The notes under the pieces: model-generated
Told to the model about the DNA's origin: nothing
Databases searched by the model: none
The model's input: the letters and a program-made list of their open reading frames with translations, nothing else
NCBI GenBank assembly: GCA_024641655.1
Contig: JAHECR010000035.1
Location: 1-35,126 of the forward strand
DNA length: 35,126 nucleotides
Reading direction: 5' to 3'
Origin: Acidimicrobiaceae bacterium
Lineage (GTDB): Bacteria > Actinomycetota > Acidimicrobiia > Acidimicrobiales > UBA8592
Translations under genes and position numbers: made by a program
Shown here: positions 18,011 through 26,559 of the stretch, in pieces
Numbering within the stretch: the first letter of the stretch is position 1
How the letters are laid out: each line of letters starts with the position of its first letter

Positions 18011-18020
18011 CTTCTTGCAT
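17995..18020. promoter_or_regulatory. ARG box (ArgR operator) with three phased half-sites
   Basis: TTGTAT (17995-18000), ATGCAA (18005-18010) and TTGCAT (18015-18020) follow each other at 10-bp intervals. The last two form a perfect inverted repeat with a 4-bp spacer; the first two form the same with one mismatch. The half-site matches the NTGCAT/TNTGAAT type of ARG boxes, the region is unusually AT-rich for this genome, and argR is in the operon it precedes. Confidence 0.8.
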
Positions 18021-18095
18021 ATCTAGGCGGGACGGTTCCGGGCCACCTGCCAGCCGGAAGGGGCATCGGCGGGCGTCGTCGTCTAGAAAGGTCTG

Positions 18096-20042
18096 GTGAA
18101 CCGCCGACTCGACGCCGCCGAGCTCGCAGACGCGGCGATGAGCGCCGCGCTGGTGATGGGCCTCCTCACCGTCGGCCGCCTCCTCGCCGCGGGCACTGCA
18201 TTCCAGGTCCTCGCGACCATCGTGCTCGCGGTGCTGGCGGCGCGCCGGCGATTGCGGACGGTGGCATCGGCCACCGTCGCGTCGATGGCGCTCGCCGTGC
18301 TCCTCGGAGGGATCGGGCCCATCAGCCAGGCATTCGTCGCCGGCATCTACGGCTACGCCGGCGGCGTGTCCCTGCGACATCGGTGGTCGCTCACCCGTCA
18401 TGTCGGCTACTCGCTCGCCGTCGGGTGGCCGATCGTGTCGCTGCTGTCGGTCGGATTCCTGGCGATTTTCGCCGACCTGCGCCGACTCACCCTCGACAAT
18501 GCCCGTAACCAGTGGGACGGCCTCGCCAAAGTGCTCGAGCGAGTCGGGCTGCGAGCGCTCGCCGCCGACGGGAGCCAAGCCGTCGAGTGGTCGATTCGTC
18601 ACTGGTGGCTGATGATCCCGGTGGTCCAGATCGCCATCTCGATCGGCTATTCCCTGATCGTGCGCCGCATCGGTCGCGCCGTCCTCGATCGGGTCGATGC
18701 TGCGCTCGGTGAACCATGGGCGGTCGACGGCGACGCCGCTGCACCTGAGGTCGGACCGCCGCAACCCCTTCCGCTGACCCTCGGCGACGTCATGGTCCGC
18801 CGAGGCGAGGCCGAGCTTGACCTCGGCTGGCTCGACGTGCGCATCGAGCCCGGTCACAGCACCGCGCTGCTGGGCGGCAACGGCAGCGGCAAGACCTCAC
18901 TCATCGACGCGATCGCCGGACTCGTCGCCTCGACGGGCATCGAAGCCGCTGGGCCGATCGGCCTGGGACGCCGGGGAGGCACGGCGCTCATCGGGCAACG
19001 TCCCGAGTCGCAGGTGCTCGGCATCCGGGTGATCGACGACATGCGCTGGGGCCTCGATGCCGACGTGGACCCGCTGCCCCTGCTCGAACGGGTCGGTCTC
19101 ACGCAGCTCGTGGACCAGCCCACCAGTGAGCTCTCCGGCGGCGAACTGCAGCGCCTCGCCGTCGCTGCGGCCCTCGCCCGCGAGCCCGCGCTGCTGCTGT
19201 CGGACGAGTCGACGGCGATGCTCGACCCGGTCGGGCGCGCCGAGGTACGGACCCTGCTCCTCGAGGCCGCCGAACGAGGCGCCGGCGTGGTCCACAGCAC
19301 CCACCTCGGAGACGACGTCGGCGGGTTCGAGCGGGCCATCCGCCTCGACGACGGCGCCGACGTGGCAAGCCACCGCTGGGTCTCCCACCCGGGCGCCGCG
19401 CCGACGCCGCTACTCACCGTCGAAGGTGTCGGCTACATCCACAACGCGGGGACGCCGTGGGCCCGCCGAGTCCTCGCCGGTGTCGAACTGGTCGTCGGGC
19501 GCGGGGAGCTCACCGTCGTCGTGGGCGCCAACGGGAGTGGCAAGACCACCCTCGCCCGCCTCCTGGCCGGCCTCATCACCGCGTCAGAAGGCACCATCTC
19601 GTTCGAGGGGCGCCCACTCGTGGAGCCCGACAACCGCATCGGGATCGCATTCCAGCACGCCCGCCTCCAACTGTTGCGCAGCACGGTCCGAGCCGAGCTG
19701 TATTCACTCAGCGGCGGGGGCGACGCGGACCAGGCGTTGGCCGTCGTCGGGCTGGACCCCACCGAGATGTCCGGGCGCCGTGTCGACGATCTCAGCAGCG
19801 GACAACAGCGACTGGTCCTGCTGGCAGGGATGATCGCTCGGTCCTGTGACGTGGTCGTCCTCGACGAGCCGCTCGCGGGACTCGATCTTCCTGCTCGCGA
19901 ACACCTGGCTCACGGGATCGACGCCCTGCTGTCACGCGGTACGGGTGTGGTCATCATCTCCCATGACCCCGGGTGGGCCGTCGACCGAGCCGACAGCGTG
20001 CTCGACCTCGATCGCCTCGCAGTGAGCTGGGGGCTCCGGTGA
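18096..20042 (+). CDS. ECF transporter: fused membrane (S-like) domain and two ATPase domains
   Basis: The 648-residue product joins three parts. Residues about 9-190 hold some six hydrophobic segments and resemble an ECF substrate-binding membrane unit. Two ABC ATPase domains follow. The first has Walker A GGNGSGKT (260-267), Q-loop QRPESQ (301-306), signature LSGGE (346-350), Walker B ending SDEST, and H403. The second has GANGSGKT (477-484), Q520, LSSGQ (566-570), LDEPLAGLD and H623. EcfT follows with a GTGA overlap. The arrangement matches M. tuberculosis Rv2326c-Rv2325c, whose substrate is unsettled; a vitamin or metal is the usual ECF cargo. The first Walker B ends in DES rather than DEP. 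The GTG start has AAAGG 5 nt upstream. It diverges from argC; no riboswitch is evident in the 75 bp before it. Confidence 0.92.
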   Translation: MNRRLDAAELADAAMSAALVMGLLTVGRLLAAGTAFQVLATIVLAVLAARRRLRTVASATVASMALAVLLGGIGPISQAFVAGIYGYAGGVSLRHRWSLTRHVGYSLAVGWPIVSLLSVGFLAIFADLRRLTLDNARNQWDGLAKVLERVGLRALAADGSQAVEWSIRHWWLMIPVVQIAISIGYSLIVRRIGRAVLDRVDAALGEPWAVDGDAAAPEVGPPQPLPLTLGDVMVRRGEAELDLGWLDVRIEPGHSTALLGGNGSGKTSLIDAIAGLVASTGIEAAGPIGLGRRGGTALIGQRPESQVLGIRVIDDMRWGLDADVDPLPLLERVGLTQLVDQPTSELSGGELQRLAVAAALAREPALLLSDESTAMLDPVGRAEVRTLLLEAAERGAGVVHSTHLGDDVGGFERAIRLDDGADVASHRWVSHPGAAPTPLLTVEGVGYIHNAGTPWARRVLAGVELVVGRGELTVVVGANGSGKTTLARLLAGLITASEGTISFEGRPLVEPDNRIGIAFQHARLQLLRSTVRAELYSLSGGGDADQALAVVGLDPTEMSGRRVDDLSSGQQRLVLLAGMIARSCDVVVLDEPLAGLDLPAREHLAHGIDALLSRGTGVVIISHDPGWAVDRADSVLDLDRLAVSWGLR

Positions 20043-20803
20043 GCGCGCTGCAGCTCCGCCATGTCGAAGTGTCATCACCCATTCACCGGCTCCGCGCCGA
20101 CACGAAGATCGTCTGTGTGCTGGTCTTCGCGATGGCACTGGCCTTCAATCCCGAATGGCCGGTGATCGGCATCGGCTGGGGTGTCGCCGCAGCGGTCTTC
20201 CTGTTCGCCCGCCTCCCAGTTGCGGTCGTCGGTCCACCACCACCAATCTTCTTCTACGTGACCTTCTTCGGAGGACTCTTCTCGCTGCTCTCGGGCGGCG
20301 ATCCGACGGTTGCGGGCATTGGTCTCGGTGGAGTGATCGAGTTTGCCCAGTTCGTGGCGCTGAGCCTGCTACTGATCGTGCTCGCCGCGCTGCTGGCGTG
20401 GACCACGACGATCTCCGAGGTCGGTCTCGGCCTGGGGGTGTTGATGCGACCGTTGCGGTTCCTGCGACTGCCCGTCGACGAGCTCACGACGGTCGTGGCA
20501 CTGGCCGTGCGCTCGTTGCCCCTGGTGCGCGAGGAGATCGACATCGTCAACGATGCCCGACGCACCCGTCCACCACTGCCCGACCAGAAGAACGGCTTCA
20601 GGGCCCAGCTGGTGGACGCGATCGACTTCGGCGCAACCATCGTCGTGGGCGCCCATCGCCGTTCACGAGAGCTCGCGAAGGCGCTGCTCGCCCGAGGCTC
20701 GTTGACCGCCCCCGATGTCCTCGACCGGCCGCACCGGTCCGCCGACATCGTGGCGATGTTGACCGCGGCGACCGGCGCGGTGTGGATCTTCCTGTCGTTC
20801 TGA
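20039..20803 (+). CDS. ECF transporter transmembrane component (EcfT)
   Basis: The 254-residue product has four to six hydrophobic segments in the first 125 residues and near the C-terminus, then the cytoplasmic coupling helices. The two EcfT motifs that dock into the ATPase grooves are visible: ARR (173-175, a variant of ARG) and ARG (218-220) in LAKALLARG. The GTG at 20039 overlaps the stop of the fused ATPase gene (GTGA), so both chains should be made in fixed ratio. Only one EcfT and one fused S-A-A chain are encoded here, so a complete dedicated transporter could be built from these two genes. Confidence 0.9.
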   Translation: MSALQLRHVEVSSPIHRLRADTKIVCVLVFAMALAFNPEWPVIGIGWGVAAAVFLFARLPVAVVGPPPPIFFYVTFFGGLFSLLSGGDPTVAGIGLGGVIEFAQFVALSLLLIVLAALLAWTTTISEVGLGLGVLMRPLRFLRLPVDELTTVVALAVRSLPLVREEIDIVNDARRTRPPLPDQKNGFRAQLVDAIDFGATIVVGAHRRSRELAKALLARGSLTAPDVLDRPHRSADIVAMLTAATGAVWIFLSF

Positions 20804-20804
20804 C

Positions 20805-20825
20805 ACCGGGGCACTGATGCCCGGT
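20805..20825. terminator. Hairpin between convergent ecfT and pheT
   Basis: ACCGGG (20805-20810) pairs with CCCGGT (20820-20825) around a 9-nt loop, with one extra C-G pair possible. It fills the 21-bp space between the two converging stop codons and touches the pheT stop. No T run follows, so a bidirectional hairpin-only terminator is suggested, not proven. Confidence 0.4.
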
Positions 20826-23197
20826 CAGCTACGCAGGCTCGCGCCCTGCTGCTTCTCGGCGGTTGCGATACACGCGGCGCGGACCTGTGCCAGCTCGGCA
20901 TCGGTGAGCGTACGGTCCGAGGCCTGGAATCGCAGCCGGTATGCGAGGCTTCGGCACCCTGGGGCGACCCCGGCACCGCGGTAGACGTCGAAGAGCTCCA
21001 GCTCGACGAGCAGATCACCCCCGGCCTTGCGCAACGACCCGGCCAGCGCTGACGCAGGAACGGCTTCGGGCACCTCGAAGGCCAGGTCGATGTCAGCCGA
21101 CGGGTACTTCGAGACCCGCCGGTACTTCCGGTTGCCATGGGGCCCCTCGAGGATCGCACCGAGATCGAGCTCGATCCAGGCGACGCGCCCGTGGACCCCG
21201 TATCCATCGAGGACGTCCGGGTCGACCTCGCCCACACAGCCAAGAACACGACCCGCGATGACCACCTCGGCCGAGCGCGTGGGATGCAGCCCCGGCGGCG
21301 ATGCAGCCCGCAGCACCAGGTTCGGGAGGGCCAACGCTTCATCGAGCAGGCGTAGCACCTTCACCGCCTCTGGGGCCTCGCATCCGACCAGCGCCACCGA
21401 CACGTGCTCCCGCTCGTCGGGCAGGACCTGGTCGGGCCCCGACTCCAGGAACACGTGACCGATCTCGAAAAACCGGACCCCATCGATCCGGTGGGACTGG
21501 TTGTAGGCGATGGCCTTGAGCTGGCCGGGAAGCAACGAGGTCCGCAGGACCGACTCCTCGGCGACAAGGGGGTTGGTCAGCGTGACGCCCTCCTCGGGGA
21601 GCCCGGCCGAGGCCAGATCACCGGGCGCCAGGAACGGCATCGGGAAGGTCTCGTCGCAACCGGCGCCGAGGAGGACCTGGCGCACCAGCCGTCGGTCGGA
21701 CTGATACGCGCTCAGGCCTCCTGCCTGCTGGCCCTTGGGGACGGTCCGCTCGATGTTGTCGTAGCCGTGGAGACGAGCGACCTCCTCGATCACGTCGGTC
21801 TCGGTCTGGGTGTCCCAGCGCCACGACGGCACGGTGACCGCGAGATCGTCACCTTCGGGGGAGGTCTCGAAACCGATCGAGGCCAGGTGCCCGGCGATCG
21901 CATCGCGCGACAGCGTGGTGCCCAGCAAGGCGTTGACCTTGGTGGTCCGGACCCGGACGGGAGCGGCATCGGGAAGCACGCCGCGCTCGTCGACGACTCC
22001 CGATGCGACGAGCGCGTTGGTCTCGGCGAGCAGCTCGACGAAGCGTCGTACGGCCCGATCCATGTTCTCGCCGTGATCGACTCCGCGTCGGTAGCGGACC
22101 GCGGCCTCGCTGCTCAGGTTGAGGCGTTTGACCGTACGCGAGATCGAGGGCGGGTCCCACCAGGCCATCTCCAGCAACACGGAAGTCGTGGACGCGGAGA
22201 TCTCCGTCGATGCGCCGCCCATGACGCCGGCGATGCCGATCACCTCGTCGAGGTGGTTGGCGATCACCCCGTCGGTCGCCGTCAGCGTGCGCTCGACGTC
22301 GTCGAGGGTCGTGATCGTCTCGCCGTCGGCGGCGCGGCGGACCCGCAGATGTCGGTCGGGCACCAGCGCGACATCGTAGGCGTGGTTGGGTTGGCCGAGC
22401 TCGAGCATGACGTAGTTCGAGACGTCGACCACGTTGTTGATCGGGCGCATCCCGAGCGCGATGAGTCGGTTCTGCAACCACTGCGGGGAGGGGCCGACGG
22501 TGACGTTGCCGATGACGATCGCAAGGAAACGACCGGCCAGTGTCGGGTCGACGATCTCGACGCGAGCGGGTGCTGCGACTCCGGCGTCGGTTGGCGGCGG
22601 TATCGGGGCGTCGGGGAAGGCGAACGGCACGCCGAGCGCGGCCGCGAGGTCCCGAGCCACGCCGGCCACCGACATCGCATCCGGACGGTTCGCGTTGACC
22701 TCGAGGTCCCAAAGGACGTCGCGATTGATCCCAAGCACGTCGGTGATGGGCGTGCCGAGGGGTGTACCGGCGGCCCGCTCGGTGAGCAGGAGAATGCCGC
22801 TGTGATCGTCGCCGAGGCCGATCTCCGACGCCGAGCAGCACATCCCGTTGGACATCTGGCCGCGCATGGGGCGCTGGGCGATCTCCATGCCGTTGGGCAT
22901 GACCGTGCCGATCGTGGCCAACGGGATCAGGTCTCCGACCGACATGTTGAACGCGCCACAACAGACCTGCAGGGGCTGGCCGTCACCGCAGTCGACGTCG
23001 ACGAGCTGGATCTTGTCGGCGTCAGGATGAGGCCGGAGACCAAGCACCTTCGCCAGCACGATCCCGTCGAGACCGTCTCCGATGATCGTCGTCTCCTCGA
23101 CGGCGAGGCCCAGCGCACTGAGCGTCTCGCCGAGAGCGATGGGGTCACCGTCGATTCCCGGCGCGAACTCGCGCAGCCAAGAGAGCAGGACCTTCAT
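20825..23197 (-). CDS. pheT: Phenylalanyl-tRNA synthetase, beta subunit
   Basis: Beta chain of the alpha2-beta2 enzyme that charges tRNA-Phe. The 790-residue product shows the usual order: N-terminal MKVLLSWLREF start, an EMAP-II-like tRNA-binding domain (about 40-150, with HPDADKIQLVDVD), the B3/B4 editing region (WDLEVNANRPDAM onward to GGASTEIS), B5 region, the catalytic-like domain, and a C-terminal FDX-ACB anticodon-binding domain (about 695-790, starting KYRRVSKYPS). The ATG at 23197 is 13 bp after the pheS stop. Length is normal for the bacterial long form. Confidence 0.97.
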   Translation of the reverse strand: MKVLLSWLREFAPGIDGDPIALGETLSALGLAVEETTIIGDGLDGIVLAKVLGLRPHPDADKIQLVDVDCGDGQPLQVCCGAFNMSVGDLIPLATIGTVMPNGMEIAQRPMRGQMSNGMCCSASEIGLGDDHSGILLLTERAAGTPLGTPITDVLGINRDVLWDLEVNANRPDAMSVAGVARDLAAALGVPFAFPDAPIPPPTDAGVAAPARVEIVDPTLAGRFLAIVIGNVTVGPSPQWLQNRLIALGMRPINNVVDVSNYVMLELGQPNHAYDVALVPDRHLRVRRAADGETITTLDDVERTLTATDGVIANHLDEVIGIAGVMGGASTEISASTTSVLLEMAWWDPPSISRTVKRLNLSSEAAVRYRRGVDHGENMDRAVRRFVELLAETNALVASGVVDERGVLPDAAPVRVRTTKVNALLGTTLSRDAIAGHLASIGFETSPEGDDLAVTVPSWRWDTQTETDVIEEVARLHGYDNIERTVPKGQQAGGLSAYQSDRRLVRQVLLGAGCDETFPMPFLAPGDLASAGLPEEGVTLTNPLVAEESVLRTSLLPGQLKAIAYNQSHRIDGVRFFEIGHVFLESGPDQVLPDEREHVSVALVGCEAPEAVKVLRLLDEALALPNLVLRAASPPGLHPTRSAEVVIAGRVLGCVGEVDPDVLDGYGVHGRVAWIELDLGAILEGPHGNRKYRRVSKYPSADIDLAFEVPEAVPASALAGSLRKAGGDLLVELELFDVYRGAGVAPGCRSLAYRLRFQASDRTLTDAELAQVRAACIATAEKQQGASLRS

Positions 23198-23210
23198 CGC
23201 ACCACCACCA

Positions 23211-24206
23211 TCAGAACTGCCGCAGGAAGCGGGCGTCGTTGTTGACCAGCTCGCGGATGTCGTCGAGCTCATAGCGCATCACCGCGAGCCGGTCGATGCC
23301 GAAGCCGAATGCGAACCCCTGCCACTCCTCGGGATCGATGCCGCAGTTGCGCAACACGTTCGGATGCACCATGCCGCAGCCGCCGAGCTCGAGCCACGAG
23401 CCATCGGCTCGCGAGATGTCGAACTCCGCCGAGGGTTCGGTGAACGGGAAGTAGCTCGGCCGGAGTCGGGTCTGCACCTCGGCACCGAAGAACGCCCGCA
23501 CGAATTCGTCGATCGTTCCTGCGAGATCGCCCATGGTGATGCCGCGATCGACCACGAGCCCTTCGATCTGGTTGAACGCGGGCAGGTGGGTGGCGTCGGC
23601 ACTGTCGGTTCGGAACGTGCGACCCGGCGCGACGATGTAGATCGGCGGCTCCTGCTGTTCCATGGTGCGGATCTGCACCGGAGAGGTGTGCGACCGCAGC
23701 ATGACCTCCTCTGGGGCGCCGAGATCGACGAAGATCGTGTCGAAGCTGCCACGAGCGGGATGCCAGTCAGCGATGTTGAGCGCTTCGAAGTTGTACCAGG
23801 CGGTTTCGACCTCGGGCCCCTCGGCCACGGTGAAACCCATGCCGACGAATACGTCCTCGAGCCGGTCGCGGGCCTGGGTCACAAGATGCAGATGACCGCG
23901 CCGGACCGTCTCGATGGTCTCGGTGAGGTCGAGGCGCTCGTTCTCGAGTTGCGCGGCGCGGGCCTCGGCCTCGATGGCGCGTCGACGCTCGGCGAAGAGT
24001 GCCTCGATCGCTTCCCTGGCCTCGTTGATCGCCCGCCCGGCGACGGCGCGCGCGTCCGGCGCGAGCGAGCCGAGATCGCGCTTGGCGAGCGTGACCGCGG
24101 CGTTCTTGCCCAGGAATCGAGCCTGCTCCTGGCCCAGCGCCTCGAGCGTCGCCGAAGCGGTGGCAGCGGCAGCGGCGTCGCGCAGAAGCTCGTCGTAGTC
24201 AGTCAT
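23211..24206 (-). CDS. pheS: Phenylalanyl-tRNA synthetase, alpha subunit
   Basis: Catalytic chain of PheRS. The 331-residue product has an N-terminal coiled coil (about 1-95) that contacts tRNA, class II motif 2 GRTFR (195-199) with HLPAFNQIEG after it, and motif 3 GFGIDR (301-306). The ATG at 24206 fits homology; the upstream in-frame residues are not conserved in type. In the 91 bp to the preceding methyltransferase gene I see no clear terminator, T-box or leader peptide, so control is probably shared with the genes upstream. Confidence 0.97.
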   Translation of the reverse strand: MTDYDELLRDAAAAATASATLEALGQEQARFLGKNAAVTLAKRDLGSLAPDARAVAGRAINEAREAIEALFAERRRAIEAEARAAQLENERLDLTETIETVRRGHLHLVTQARDRLEDVFVGMGFTVAEGPEVETAWYNFEALNIADWHPARGSFDTIFVDLGAPEEVMLRSHTSPVQIRTMEQQEPPIYIVAPGRTFRTDSADATHLPAFNQIEGLVVDRGITMGDLAGTIDEFVRAFFGAEVQTRLRPSYFPFTEPSAEFDISRADGSWLELGGCGMVHPNVLRNCGIDPEEWQGFAFGFGIDRLAVMRYELDDIRELVNNDARFLRQF

Positions 24207-24297
24207 GTCTCGTCCGTTTGTCGCGGGGCGGTCCGCTGCGGGCCATGGTTCACCTTGAAGCCCCGACCATCCCGAGTCCAATCAGTTTCCGGGAAGG

Positions 24298-25122
24298 CTA
24301 CTGGCCCAGGCCGGCAGTTCTGGCCATGGCGACACGGCGCTGGCGTGCCGCCTCGAAGGCCACCACCGCGGCTGCGGCTGCGACGTTGAGCGACTCGACG
24401 CCGCGAGCCATGGGGATCGCTACCCGGGTCGCCAGCTGCTCGGCCACGGCATCGGAGATGCCGTGGGCCTCGTTGCCGACGACGATCGCCACGGGCGCCG
24501 TGTAGTCGACGCCGTCATAGGGACGCTCAGACCTCCCCGACATGCCCACGGTGGTCAGACCGCAGTACCGGAGCCGTTCCCAGAGGGCACCGACGTCGGC
24601 CCGGGCGACGACGGGGATCCGGAAGACCGCGCCGGCCGAGGCTCGAACGACTTTGGGGTTGGCGACGTCGACGGGGTCGTCGCAGAAGACGATCGCGTCG
24701 GCGCCGGCTGCTGCTGCCGTCCGGATGAGCGTGCCGGCGTTGCCGGGCTCTCGCACACCGGCGGCCACCAGCACGAACGAGCCTTCGCGGGTCACGGCCT
24801 CCTCGAGGCCGCTCCAGGGCTGCGCGACGGTTGCGACAACCGGCTGCGGGGTGACCGTGGAAGCGATCGATCCGAAGGCCGCGGGGTCGAGCTCGGCGAC
24901 CGCAGCACCAGCGTTGCGGAGATCGGCCAGCAGCGCGTCGAAGTCGCCGTCGGGTGCCTCGAGCGACACGAATACATCGAGGGGCACGTGGCCGCACGAC
25001 AGCGCTTCCGCGACGAGACCGGCCCCTTCGAGCACGAAGAGGCCGGTCTGTTCACGAACCTTGCGTTGGCGCACCAGGCTTCTCGCCAGCTGCACTCGCG
25101 CGTTGTGCGCCGACAGCGGCAC
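24298..25122 (-). CDS. SpoU-family (TrmH/RlmB-like) RNA 2'-O-methyltransferase
   Basis: SAM-dependent 2'-O-ribose methylase with the trefoil-knot fold. The 274-residue product has a substrate-binding N-terminal domain (about 1-95) and the three SPOUT motifs: N128 to R134 in GNAGTLIRTA, VGNEAHG (215-221) and IPMARGVESLNV (236-247). Its place between rplT and pheS matches the M. tuberculosis gene called tsnR (Rv1644); whether it methylates 23S rRNA, as RlmB and TsnR do, cannot be decided here. The GTG start at 25122 lies 10 bp after the rplT stop and has only a weak ribosome binding site. Confidence 0.9.
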   Translation of the reverse strand: MPLSAHNARVQLARSLVRQRKVREQTGLFVLEGAGLVAEALSCGHVPLDVFVSLEAPDGDFDALLADLRNAGAAVAELDPAAFGSIASTVTPQPVVATVAQPWSGLEEAVTREGSFVLVAAGVREPGNAGTLIRTAAAAGADAIVFCDDPVDVANPKVVRASAGAVFRIPVVARADVGALWERLRYCGLTTVGMSGRSERPYDGVDYTAPVAIVVGNEAHGISDAVAEQLATRVAIPMARGVESLNVAAAAAVVAFEAARQRRVAMARTAGLGQ

Positions 25123-25132
25123 CGAAGACCCG

Positions 25133-25498
25133 CTAGGCCTTGACGTTGCTCGCCTCGTTCGCGATCTCGACGAGCGCGGTGAACGCAGCGGGATCGGTGA
25201 TGGCGATGTCGCTCAGCGTCTTGCGATCCATCTCGACCTCTGCCGCCTTCAGACCGGCGATGAAGCGGCTGTAGGTGGTGCCGTTGAGACGACAGGCGGC
25301 GTTGATCCGCTGGATCCAGAGCTTGCGGAACTCACCTTTGCGAGCACGACGATCGCGGAAGGCGTAGTTCCCGCTGTGCATGACCTGTTCGTTCGCGGCT
25401 CGGTAGGACCGGCTCTTGTTGCCGTAGTAGCCCTTGGCCTTGTCCAAGACCGTGCGGCGACGCTTCTTGCTGTGGACGGCGCGCTTGACCCTTGCCAT
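25133..25498 (-). CDS. rplT: Ribosomal protein L20
   Basis: Large-subunit protein that binds 23S rRNA early in assembly. The 121-residue product is full length, very basic at the N-terminus ([15 protein letters not shown]) with the [21 protein letters not shown] and [13 protein letters not shown] blocks of the family. The ATG at 25498 is preceded by AAAGGAG about 7 nt upstream. It is separated from rpmI by 130 bp containing hairpins, which is wide for this operon. In several bacteria L20 represses its own operon by binding the mRNA leader. Confidence 0.98.
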   Translation of the reverse strand: MARVKRAVHSKKRRRTVLDKAKGYYGNKSRSYRAANEQVMHSGNYAFRDRRARKGEFRKLWIQRINAACRLNGTTYSRFIAGLKAAEVEMDRKTLSDIAITDPAAFTALVEIANEASNVKA

Positions 25499-25604
25499 CG
25501 GTAACTCCTTTGCTCACGGTTGCGCCCGGTGCCGTTTGGTCGGCTGTCGGTGGGGCGTAACGATTTCAGGTGACCGGGACCGGCCCGGGGTTGACTTCAA
25601 GTAG

Positions 25605-25620
25605 CGAGGCCGGAGCCTCG
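25605..25620 (-). terminator. Hairpin just after rpmI (possible attenuator)
   Basis: CGAGGC and GCCTCG form a perfect 6-bp stem with a 4-nt loop (UCCG in the RNA), starting 8 bp after the rpmI stop. A second stem, CCGGG/CCCGG at 25574-25588, follows. Neither has a good U tract. They could be partial terminators, mRNA stabilisers or an L20 binding structure. Confidence 0.4.
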
Positions 25621-25628
25621 ACACGGGT

Positions 25629-25823
25629 TCAGATACCCAGACTCTTGCGGACCGACGGCGTGTCGACGGCGCTGACGGTGGCGGGACGACGAGCCTGGCG
25701 CTTGCGCTTCGCGGACTTCGCCTCGGCAAGGTGATTGCGGTTCTTGCGGCCGCGCTTGAGCTTGCCGCTCGCGGTCTTGCGGAACCGTTTGGCGGTGCCC
25801 TTGTGGGTCTTCATCTTGGGCAT
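25629..25823 (-). CDS. rpmI: Ribosomal protein L35
   Basis: The 64-residue product is a normal bacterial L35: [14 protein letters not shown] at the start, followed by a Lys/Arg-rich chain. The ATG at 25823 has GGAG 8 nt upstream, and the in-frame residues before it are not L35-like. It lies between infC and rplT in the conserved infC-rpmI-rplT order; the 77 bp before it hold only a 5-bp stem (25856-25868). Confidence 0.97.
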   Translation of the reverse strand: MPKMKTHKGTAKRFRKTASGKLKRGRKNRNHLAEAKSAKRKRQARRPATVSAVDTPSVRKSLGI

Positions 25824-25900
25824 GGGGGGTTCTCCAGTACGACGATTTGGGGATTGCCGGCTACCGGCGACCACGGGTCGACGGTAGCGACCAGAGGCAA

Positions 25901-26548
25901 TCAGTCGGCGGTTTCGGTCGAGATCTCGACGGCTTCGGTTTCGATCTCGGGTTGCGCGTCGACCATAGGTGTCTCGGTGGACGCTGGCGGGTTCGCTGGG
26001 GTCTGTTGTGCCTTCTTGAAGGCATCGAGAAGCTTCTTGTCGGGACCGATCACCATGGTCATGTTGCGACCGTCGAGACGGGGATAGGCCTCGACTTTGG
26101 CGATGTCCTCCATTCGTGCCGCCACGTCATCGAGAATGCGACGACCCAGCTCGGGATGTTGGACCTCTCGGCCTCGGAACATGATCGTCAGCTTGACCTT
26201 GTGGCCCTCCTCGAGGAAGTGCCGGACCTTGCGGGTCTTGGTGTCGAAGTCGCCCTGCCCGATCTTGGGCCGGTACTTCATCTCTTTGACGACGATGTTC
26301 GTGCTCTTCTTGCGGGAATCCTTGGCACGCTGCGCCGTCTCGTACTTGTACTTGCCGTAGTCCATGATCCGACACACAGGCGGATTGGCCTGGTCGGCGA
26401 CTTCGACGAGATCGAGTCCGAGTTGACGGGCGGTGGCAAGAGCCTCGGGCAGCGGCTTGATGCCGATCTGCTCGCCATCGGCAGACACGAGCCGTACCTC
26501 ACGGGCACGGATGCGGTCGTTGATGCGAGGCTCTTGGGTCCCAGCTAT
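25901..26548 (-). CDS. infC: Translation initiation factor IF-3 (probable AUA start)
   Basis: Binds the 30S subunit and checks initiator tRNA-start codon pairing. The 215-residue product has the IF-3 N-domain beginning EPRINDRIR, the linker with MDYGKYKYE, and the C-domain with [13 protein letters not shown] and DGRNMTMV, then an acidic tail of about 35 residues. No ATG, GTG or TTG lies in frame just before the conserved start. An AGGAG (26559-26555) stands 6 nt before an ATA codon at 26548, the position expected for a start. The family is known for a rare start codon (AUU in E. coli) through which IF-3 represses itself, so AUA is the best reading. An in-frame GTG at 26662 would add 38 unrelated residues. 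Confidence 0.93.
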   Translation of the reverse strand: MAGTQEPRINDRIRAREVRLVSADGEQIGIKPLPEALATARQLGLDLVEVADQANPPVCRIMDYGKYKYETAQRAKDSRKKSTNIVVKEMKYRPKIGQGDFDTKTRKVRHFLEEGHKVKLTIMFRGREVQHPELGRRILDDVAARMEDIAKVEAYPRLDGRNMTMVIGPDKKLLDAFKKAQQTPANPPASTETPMVDAQPEIETEAVEISTETAD

Positions 26549-26559
26549 GGCAAGCTCCT
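26546..26559 (-). promoter_or_regulatory. Ribosome binding site and AUA start codon of infC
   Basis: AGGAG, six bases, then ATA, then codons leading into the conserved IF-3 N-terminus. This site decides the start. A second AGGAG (26581-26577) lies just upstream and could serve a seven-codon frame (TTG start, TAG stop) whose stop overlaps the ATA. Confidence 0.65.

Noticed and set aside
20755..20824. Riboswitch for the ECF transporter
   Set aside because: The transporter reads from 18096, and the 75 bp before it are too short and show no known vitamin-riboswitch core.
21404..23245. 613-codon plus-strand frame across pheT
   Set aside because: Antisense shadow; composition matches other high-GC shadows.
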